A stretch of DNA of 11,376 bases from Clostridiales bacterium (GTDB lineage Bacteria > Bacillota > Clostridia > Oscillospirales > Acutalibacteraceae). Of the stretch, positions 6,790 to 11,376 are shown one piece after another (position 1 is the stretch's first letter; each line of letters starts with the position of its first letter). Position numbers and translations under genes: made by a program. The stretch spans positions 1 through 11,376 of the forward strand of contig DXYG01000084.1 of the NCBI GenBank assembly GCA_019415925.1. Direction: 5' to 3'. A model generated the notes under the pieces. The model did no database searches, was not told the DNA's origin, and was given only the letters and a program-made list of their open reading frames with translations.

Positions 6790-6821
6790 AAGCGTGTACA
6801 AAGCGTGTAACGAAGCGTGTA
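6790..6821 (+). repeat. Three AAGCGTGTA direct repeats
   Basis: Exact copies of AAGCGTGTA start at 6790, 6801 and 6813 (11-12 bp period). They share GTGTA with the inverted iterons but carry a distinct AAGC start, so they may be a second class of Rep site. The last copy overlaps a small GCGT-GTAA-ACGC hairpin (6815-6826). Confidence 0.75.
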
Positions 6822-6848
6822 AACGCATATTTATTATAACCGCATAAC

Positions 6849-6910
6849 CTATCAATCACCGCCCGATAGACATAAAAGAATTATCCTTCCGCTTAATCGC
6901 AGAGGGATAA
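6849..6910. other. Two hairpins in the origin region
   Basis: CTATC (6849-6853) pairs with GATAG (6865-6869). A longer hairpin pairs TTATCCTTCCGC (6881-6892) with GCAGAGGGATAA (6899-6910): 12 positions with one mismatch and one G-T, loop TTAATC. No T-run follows, so it is not a normal terminator; it could be a single-strand initiation site, a nick-site hairpin (oriT-like) or an RNA structure. The next ~200 bp (6911-7108) hold nothing else I can support apart from a 29-codon open frame at 6956-7045 lacking a ribosome site. Confidence 0.4.
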
Positions 6911-7108
6911 ATTCATAGATTCGGTTATTCAAATGCAGAACAGAATTGTTGAGTAATGGAGACTTTCAGTTTTTCGTTATATGGTGTAAAGCCTTCGAGT
7001 GTTTATTTTGAGAACGGTCGTCCGATTATTGTATATCAATCATGACAGCGCAAGGTTAACCTGAAAGCATTAAAAACAGCAATAATAATCTGTTACGAAA
7101 TTGAGAAG

Positions 7109-7240
7109 GTATGTCATACGAATCGGGCAAAAGTATGTCATACGAACTGCACCTCGTGCTTACTATAGGTGGTATGACATTATAAAATGCGAGGTTTTGG
7201 CTTATACAGTGGCTTTTTGGCAAAAATAAAATGTCATACG
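7109..7240. repeat. Palindromic GTATGTCATAC repeat cluster
   Basis: GTATGTCATACGAA occurs exactly at 7109-7122 and 7133-7146 (24 bp apart). A third copy on the opposite strand reads GTATGACATTA (7172-7182), and a fourth reads AATGTCATACG (7230-7240). GTATG-T-CATAC is itself a perfect inverted repeat around one base, so each is a likely dimer-binding site. The cluster is over 330 bp upstream of the methyltransferase start, so it belongs to the origin or plasmid-maintenance region rather than a simple promoter operator. Confidence 0.7.
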
Positions 7241-7515
7241 TTACAAGCAGGTGCGTGGTAGACTATGCTGTTCATTACTACTATTTAGAGCGGTGAAAAA
7301 CACTTGAGTTCAGCAGAGTAGTAACCGACTGCACAGACATCGGGACAGGCTTAACGGAATCAGGCGGCTCGTAAAATTAAGAGATAATGCAGAAAAAATA
7401 ACGAATAAATAAAGTAGAGCCGCAAAAGAAAAATCGGTCTTTAAAATCTAATTGCATATTTCTACAATCCCCACAACCTTATTTGCATTTCATATTTTAT
7501 AATTATCTTTTTTAA
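7241..7515. other. Gene-free spacer
   Basis: I see no supported gene here. The only structure is a 7-bp inverted repeat, GCGGCTC (7364-7370) and GAGCCGC (7417-7423), 46 bp apart. A frame of 178 codons runs on the minus strand from 7998 to 7462, but it lies mostly antisense to the methyltransferase gene and looks non-coding. Confidence 0.4.
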
Positions 7516-7574
7516 AATAGTATTGCTATTATTCCACTTCCGGAATATAATAAAAACAGTACTATTCGAGGTGA
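7516..7574 (+). promoter_or_regulatory. Promoter, dyad operator and RBS of the restriction cassette
   Basis: TTGCTA (7523-7528) and TATAAT (7546-7551) are spaced 17 bp. Nested inverted repeats cover the promoter: AATAGTA (7516-7522) with TACTATT (7560-7566), ATTCC (7531-7535) with GGAAT (7542-7546), and the palindrome TTCCGGAA (7538-7545). The ribosome site GAGGTGA (7568-7574) precedes ATG 7579. The dyad suggests repression, perhaps by the HTH domain fused to the methyltransferase it controls. Confidence 0.7.
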
Positions 7575-7578
7575 TTGA

Positions 7579-8505
7579 ATGCTTGCTTATATGACTGCCG
7601 GTGAAGCCGCAGAAAAATGGAGTATATCCCATAGGAGAGTTATAACCTTGTGTCAGGAAAACAGAATTCCCGATGTAGCTATGCTCGGAAATATGTGGAT
7701 AATACCAAAGGACGCCGAAAAGCCTGTTGACGGAAGAACAATAAGATACGACAAGAAAAATCCTGCAAAGCCTTTTGTGAAATGGGCAGGCGGAAAAGGA
7801 CAACTGTTGCCTACAATCAGAAAATTCTATCCTGCCGGAATGGGAACAACGATACGCAAATATTGTGAGCCTATGGTCGGAGCAGGAGCTGTGCTGTTCG
7901 ATATTCTCAACACATATGAAATGGACGAGGTCTATATATGCGACACGAATGTCGAGCTGATGAACGCTTACAGAACAGTAAAAGAAAATGTTAGTCAATT
8001 AATAGAATTGCTGATGAAGTATGAAAATGAGCACCCTAAAAGAGATGATGAGGGCAGAAAAGAATACTATTATCAGCAGAGAGAGCGGTTCAACGCAGAA
8101 ATTCAGAAACCGGATGAAAGTAATTCGTTGTTGAGGGCGGCATTGTTTATCTACCTGAATAAAACCTGTTTCAACGGCTTATATAGAGTTAACAGAAAAG
8201 GCTTGTATAATGTGCCGATGGGAGCTTATAAAAATCCTAAAATCTGCGATATTGATAACCTCAAAAAAACCTCGGAGCTGTTGCAATGCGTTACTATCCT
8301 GACAGGCGATTACACCTGCATTGAAAATGTAGTTGATGAAAACACTTTGGTATATTTCGATCCGCCATACAGACCGCTGACAAAGACCTCTGAATTCACC
8401 TCATACAACGCCGATGACTTTAACGATGAAGATCAGATTAAATTGGCTGAATTTATAAAATCACTTAAAACAGCGAAGGTAATAGTAATTAATAACGGAG
8501 CGTAA
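7579..8505 (+). CDS. Dam/DpnM-type adenine methyltransferase with N-terminal HTH, C-terminally truncated
   Basis: 308 residues. Residues 1-50 form a small HTH (MTAGEAAEKWSISHRRVITL, then GNMWIIPKDAEKP). From ~66 comes a D12-class N6-adenine methyltransferase: motif X FVKWAGGKGQ (66-75), motif I EPMVGAGAVLF (97-107), an acidic motif II residue (D122), the recognition region (~125-250, with LNKTCFNGLYRVN) and catalytic motif IV DPPY (261-264) followed by RPLTKTSEFTSY. Family members would add GATC methylation on both strands. After EFIKSLKTAKVIVINNGA the protein stops, some 45-50 residues before the usual C-terminus: the NSDP segment and the final conserved MINS...RGK...ELL part are missing, which should destabilise the fold. 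The DNA passes straight into the next gene, so the tail was deleted, not frameshifted. Probably inactive as a methylase; it may survive as a DNA-binding regulator. Confidence 0.88.
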   Translation: MLAYMTAGEAAEKWSISHRRVITLCQENRIPDVAMLGNMWIIPKDAEKPVDGRTIRYDKKNPAKPFVKWAGGKGQLLPTIRKFYPAGMGTTIRKYCEPMVGAGAVLFDILNTYEMDEVYICDTNVELMNAYRTVKENVSQLIELLMKYENEHPKRDDEGRKEYYYQQRERFNAEIQKPDESNSLLRAALFIYLNKTCFNGLYRVNRKGLYNVPMGAYKNPKICDIDNLKKTSELLQCVTILTGDYTCIENVVDENTLVYFDPPYRPLTKTSEFTSYNADDFNDEDQIKLAEFIKSLKTAKVIVINNGA

Positions 8506-8507
8506 TT

Positions 8508-8717
8508 ATGAATAAACGAAAATATGTGGTTACAATAGAAGAGGTTGTTGCGGAATCGTTTGATATTGAAGCAGAAAGTATGGAACAAGCAATTGAAATT
8601 GCACAGGATAAATACAGAAAATGCGAAATAGTTTTAGAACCCGGATATTTAATGTCAAAGCAAATGAAGTGTGATTATCCTGCTGATGAAAAAACTACAG
8701 ATTGGTTTGAGTTTTAA
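8508..8717 (+). CDS. DpnD/PcfM-like small protein
   Basis: 69 residues beginning MNKRKYVVTIEEVVAESFDI and continuing EAESMEQAIEIAQDKYRKCE, then IVLEPGYL. This beta-strand, acidic EAES, helix pattern with Y(R/K)xxEIVL matches my knowledge of the DpnD/PcfM-like C-terminal domain, named from pneumococcal DpnD (partner gene of DpnI) and the plasmid protein PcfM. Its biochemical role is not established. It starts two bases after the truncated methylase stop, with CGGAG upstream, and its own stop overlaps the DpnI start (TAATG), so the two are translationally coupled. In Streptococcus pneumoniae the order is dpnC then dpnD; here it is reversed and the protein is much shorter than I recall for pneumococcal DpnD. 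Confidence 0.75.
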   Translation: MNKRKYVVTIEEVVAESFDIEAESMEQAIEIAQDKYRKCEIVLEPGYLMSKQMKCDYPADEKTTDWFEF

Positions 8718-9484
8718 TGGATTTTAGTTTCGATGAAAATATTGCAGTTGGATATAAAAGTAAGTCGCAAAAAATCAGGGTGATGAGTGAAGACTGGGTT
8801 GCTAAAAATGTTTATTGTCCTTGCTGTGGTAATTTACATATCAGAAATTTAGAAAACAATAAACCTGTATCAGATTTTCAATGTGATAATTGCGGAGAAG
8901 TATTTGAGTTAAAGAGTAAGGAAGGTAATATAGGTAGAAAAATTGCAGACGGGGCATATTCTACTATGATTGAAAGGATTACAAGTGTTACCAATCCCGA
9001 ATTAATACTGATGCAATATTCAAAAGACTATACAGTATTTAATCTTACATTAATCCCAAAATTCTTTTTTGTGCCGGAAATAATCGAAAAAAGAAAGCCA
9101 CTTTCGCCTAATGCTAAGAGAGCCGGATGGATTGGTTGTAATATTTTATATTCCGATATACCGGAGCAAGGAAAAATTAAAATAATCGAAAATCGTCAAT
9201 TGAAAGCTATAGATAACGTTGTCAATCAATACAAACATATAAAGCAGTTACAGACTGACAGTATTGAGAGCAGAGGTTGGCTGATAGATGTTTTAAATTG
9301 CGTCAATTCAATTCCGAGAAAAGATTTTTCACTCATTGACGTATATAAATTTACCGATGAATTACAGAAGAAACATATTGATAATCATAATGTTCAAGCA
9401 AAAATAAGGCAACAGCTTCAGCTTTTGAGGGATAAAGGCTTTATTGAATTTACAGAAAGAGGGCATTACAGAAAGTTGTACTAA
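8717..9484 (+). CDS. dpnC: DpnI-like restriction endonuclease (cuts methylated GATC)
   Basis: 255 residues, essentially the length of R.DpnI (254), with closely matching blocks: YKSKSQK, EDWVAKNVYCP, then RAGWIGCNI, SRGWLIDVLNC and IRQQLQLLRDKGFIEF. The PD-(D/E)xK nuclease site is intact as D53, E64 and K66 in VSDF...FELKSKEG. Four cysteines (C34, C37, C56, C59) form the structural zinc site, and residues ~183-255 form the winged helix that reads the methylated base. R.DpnI cleaves G-m6A-TC only when adenine is methylated, a type IIM activity that attacks incoming Dam-modified phage or plasmid DNA and needs no protective methylase. It requires an unmethylated host, consistent with the upstream methylase being truncated. 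ATG 8717 overlaps the DpnD stop by one base. Symbol follows the pneumococcal gene. Confidence 0.93.
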   Translation: MDFSFDENIAVGYKSKSQKIRVMSEDWVAKNVYCPCCGNLHIRNLENNKPVSDFQCDNCGEVFELKSKEGNIGRKIADGAYSTMIERITSVTNPELILMQYSKDYTVFNLTLIPKFFFVPEIIEKRKPLSPNAKRAGWIGCNILYSDIPEQGKIKIIENRQLKAIDNVVNQYKHIKQLQTDSIESRGWLIDVLNCVNSIPRKDFSLIDVYKFTDELQKKHIDNHNVQAKIRQQLQLLRDKGFIEFTERGHYRKLY

Positions 9485-9687
9485 TGGGAGATACCCGTCA
9501 GAAAGGACATATGATTCCGATGTCTTTTGAGGTAATGAAAATCTTTCAGGACGCAGGTTTTAAACTCAAGGAAATCATCATAAAGGAACAGCATAATTGC
9601 AAGGCAACAGGATTTTGGAAAACAAACAGCGTGAAATATAACTTTTTGCTCATCGCACATGAGTATCTGTTTGTGTTTCATAAGTAA
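9484..9687 (+). CDS. C-terminal fragment of a DNA methyltransferase
   Basis: 67 residues starting MGDTRQKGHMIPMSFEVMKI and including IIIKEQHNCKATGFW and NFLLIAHEYLFVF. This pattern recurs in the C-terminal half of COG0863-type (N6/N4) DNA methyltransferases of Clostridia, where GDTRKKG...IP comes after the catalytic motif. The catalytic (D/S)PP(Y/W) motif and the AdoMet-binding region are missing, so it cannot methylate DNA alone. It is not the missing tail of the upstream Dam-type enzyme, which belongs to a different class. The ATG overlaps the DpnI stop (TAATG), so it is probably still translated. It looks like the leftover of a second methylase gene after cassette replacement, although a small regulatory role cannot be excluded. 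Confidence 0.65.
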   Translation: MGDTRQKGHMIPMSFEVMKIFQDAGFKLKEIIIKEQHNCKATGFWKTNSVKYNFLLIAHEYLFVFHK

Positions 9688-9717
9688 AGTGATGACTAAA
9701 AAACTGAATAACAAAAC

Positions 9718-9754
9718 TTAAAGAGGAAATCACAAATATTGGTTTCCTCTTTAA
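9718..9754. terminator. Terminator closing the DpnI cassette
   Basis: TTAAAGAGGAAA (9718-9729) pairs perfectly with TTTCCTCTTTAA (9743-9754), 12 bp with a 13-nt loop, 30 bases after the methyltransferase fragment stop. T-tracts within the arms make it usable in both directions. Confidence 0.85.
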
Positions 9755-9867
9755 ATATATTAATGGTATATTTTCTAAATCTGCGTCGAATTAAACAAAG
9801 ATTGAAAGGTAATTACATATTTTAACCGGTCAAATACAAGTGACTTTAAATAACTTATACCCAATCA

Positions 9868-9896
9868 TTGACAAAAACATTAAAAAGATATAAAAT
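9868..9896 (+). promoter_or_regulatory. Promoter of the right-edge gene
   Basis: TTGACA (9868-9873) and TAAAAT (9891-9896) with 17-bp spacing (or TATAAA at 9889) lie about 50 bp upstream of ATG 9949. The region 9755-9867 before it shows no gene. Note that the TTG of this -35 box is also the only in-frame upstream start candidate for the next gene. Confidence 0.65.
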
Positions 9897-9948
9897 TAAA
9901 TGTAGAAATTGTCGAAAATATTACAATAATGAAAGTGATTGTTGCCAT

Positions 9949-11376
9949 ATGACACTTAATCATGTTTGTATGTGGGTTGATGGGGAATGGAAACGTGTAA
10001 CTGCTGAAGAAGCAAGTGCTATTCATCCTGGTGGCACTGTTTCAGCAAGAAGCGGATTGTTCTTTTGCGAATTATGCGGTCAATATGTAACTTTAACTAA
10101 TGGGTTTATCAGAGGTAGATATTTTAAACACAGTGCATATGAAGCAAGCAAAAATTGTCCGGAAAGAACCTTTGGCAGCGGATATAGAGTTAATTTAGAG
10201 CCTAAAAAATATTGTATGCCACTAAGGATGAGATTAGTTAATAACAGGTATATATTTGAATTGGGTATGATTTCTGTTCCTGATGATATTTTATATCAAA
10301 ATAAAAACGGTTATATTGAGATAATTGACGGATATAAAAATTTATATAAATATTCATTGGAAAGAATAGAAAATAATACAACGACCTATTTATATGCAGG
10401 TGATAAGCCGTCAAGTGTATATAAACTTAACTATTCCGGCGTTAGTGGGGCACTGGTATCTTTTTGGGCAGATAAAGTTGTCGGAGTTGACAGCAAGGGT
10501 AGTCTGTTTGATAAGGAAACAGGAAAAAAGTTGCCTTATGATGCAGACGTAAAAGTAGGATGTCATTATTATTTACTTACTCAAAGATATGTCTACGCAA
10601 ACAGCGATCATGTGAAAATAAATAAATTGCCGATTAACAATAGTAACTGGGGAGTCTGGAAATTATATGAAATAGCGGCTAATGATTATTCCGAAGAATC
10701 GGCTAAATTTTTTCTGAACTTGCATTGCAGATTAACAGAAAATCCGATTGAATTATTGCCTATATGGCCGGTAGTAGTTGAGAATCCATATTTGTTGTTT
10801 CATAATTCAGATTATATGTATATGTATATAAAGGGCAATGCTAACATAAAGGCGTTCCCTTATACACAAATACAAAAAAATAATTCATTATTTAAATTCT
10901 GTTGTAATGAAAGGCAACAGCTTATTTCAGCAGGACGTTCCGAAGTTTTGAAATATACTTATCTTTGGAAAAAGCCTCTTACAATGACAGCAAAAATGCC
11001 TGAAGTAAAAGTTACAGATATAAAAGGTAATGAATTGCTCAAAACTGAATATGACTCACTTCCTAAAGATAAATGCTTGATATTTGTTGCGGAATTTGAT
11101 GGAAAAATTGAAATATTTCGTGATGATATTTGTGAAATTCAGTTTAACTTATCGGCAGGAAATAGACTTCAGATTACAGATATAAATTATGGTTTACAAA
11201 TAATCATTAAACAAGGTATTGATATAGTAAGAAAAATAATATTCAGTAAAAAAGAGGTTGAGTCAAAGTCAGTATTTAATGAAGCTGATTTTGTTAATTT
11301 ACTGAACTCACAACGAGGAGAAACGGTGCCAATTCCCCATTCTTTTGGAGCAATAATATCTAAATATAATAAATAT
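9949..11376 (+). CDS. Large protein with CoiA-like zinc-binding N-terminus (cut by window end)
   Basis: 476 codons from ATG 9949 to the window edge with no stop. Residues 38-70 read FFCELCGQYVTLTNGFIRGR, then YFKHSAYEASKNC. The C-x2-C-G, two beta strands, then H...C order (C40, C43, H61, C70) resembles the N-terminal zinc-binding domain of CoiA-family competence nucleases (xxCPxCG...HFAH). The rest (PKKYCMPLRMRLV, PIELLPIWPVVVENP, RQQLISAGRSEVLKYTY) is beta-rich, with no nuclease, helicase or membrane motif I can name. I do not recognise the full family and assign no function. The frame stays open upstream through a Cys-rich segment (KCRNCRKYYNNESDCCH) to a TTG at 9868, so the true start may be earlier; however, that TTG coincides with a -35 box. 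A new promoter separates it from the DpnI cassette; position suggests further cargo or defence. Confidence 0.75.
   Translation, partial: MTLNHVCMWVDGEWKRVTAEEASAIHPGGTVSARSGLFFCELCGQYVTLTNGFIRGRYFKHSAYEASKNCPERTFGSGYRVNLEPKKYCMPLRMRLVNNRYIFELGMISVPDDILYQNKNGYIEIIDGYKNLYKYSLERIENNTTTYLYAGDKPSSVYKLNYSGVSGALVSFWADKVVGVDSKGSLFDKETGKKLPYDADVKVGCHYYLLTQRYVYANSDHVKINKLPINNSNWGVWKLYEIAANDYSEESAKFFLNLHCRLTENPIELLPIWPVVVENPYLLFHNSDYMYMYIKGNANIKAFPYTQIQKNNSLFKFCCNERQQLISAGRSEVLKYTYLWKKPLTMTAKMPEVKVTDIKGNELLKTEYDSLPKDKCLIFVAEFDGKIEIFRDDICEIQFNLSAGNRLQITDINYGLQIIIKQGIDIVRKIIFSKKEVESKSVFNEADFVNLLNSQRGETVPIPHSFGAIISKYNKY

Noticed and set aside
6552..6821. Repeat cluster as a CRISPR array
   Set aside because: Units are 8-9 bp with a 9-12 bp period and no spacers of 25-40 bp; they fit origin iterons.
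6956..7045. 29-codon open frame (METFSFSLYGVKPSS...)
   Set aside because: No Shine-Dalgarno, very short and no family I can identify; perhaps a gene scrap, but not supportable as a gene.
7462..7998. 178-codon open frame on the minus strand
   Set aside because: It lies mostly antisense to the well-supported methyltransferase gene, has no ribosome site or recognisable domain, and reads as low-quality sequence rich in Cys, Phe, His and Ser.

Overview
The window is low-GC Firmicutes DNA, most likely from a gut Clostridia/Ruminococcaceae-type bacterium. The evidence is strong TTGACA/TATAAT promoters, AGGAG-type ribosome binding sites, AT-rich codon use, and protein families (DUF4368 serine recombinase, HTH-containing tyrosine integrase, P4/D5-type primase-helicase) typical of Clostridia mobile elements. 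The whole window reads as accessory DNA, not core genome.

Layout. Positions 1-~290 are the tail of a separate mobile element: the last 62 codons of a large serine recombinase and a hairpin. Positions 293-324 match the 3' half (anticodon loop to T loop) of a minus-strand tRNA-Trp; I read this as the left attachment site (attL) of the next element. Positions 330-1380 hold a tandem 11-bp repeat (possible integrase arm sites), an orphan promoter followed by a strong terminator (candidate small RNA), and a decayed SIR2-type gene. Positions 1394-6549 are the mobility and replication core: a leftward repressor-integrase operon, a divergent control region with two near-perfect promoters, and a rightward excisionase-like gene plus primase-helicase gene. 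Positions 6550-7250 are a gene-free, repeat-dense region: six TTACACAC iterons, an AT-rich stretch, inverted iterons, AAGCGTGTA repeats, a hairpin and four GTATGNCATAC sites. This iteron/AT-rich/iteron layout directly behind a Rep helicase is what staphylococcal pathogenicity island origins look like, so the element is plausibly a satellite-like or integrative replicon able to excise and replicate.

Positions 7523-9754 are a restriction cassette: an HTH-fused, C-terminally truncated Dam-type adenine methyltransferase, a DpnD/PcfM-like small protein, a clear R.DpnI homologue, and the C-terminal fragment of an unrelated DNA methyltransferase, closed by a 12-bp terminator. The last three genes overlap by one base each (TAATG). 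DpnI cuts methylated GATC, so an active GATC methylase beside it would be self-destructive; the truncated methylase fits a locus that switched from a DpnII-like to a DpnI-like specificity. By eye the window contains only six GATC sites, far fewer than expected.

From about 9868 to the right edge a new promoter drives a large gene, cut by the window end, whose N-terminus carries a CoiA-like zinc-binding pattern; it is probably another accessory or defence gene. Together with the SIR2 remnant and DpnI, this suggests a mobile element carrying defence cargo. The element's right end lies outside the window.
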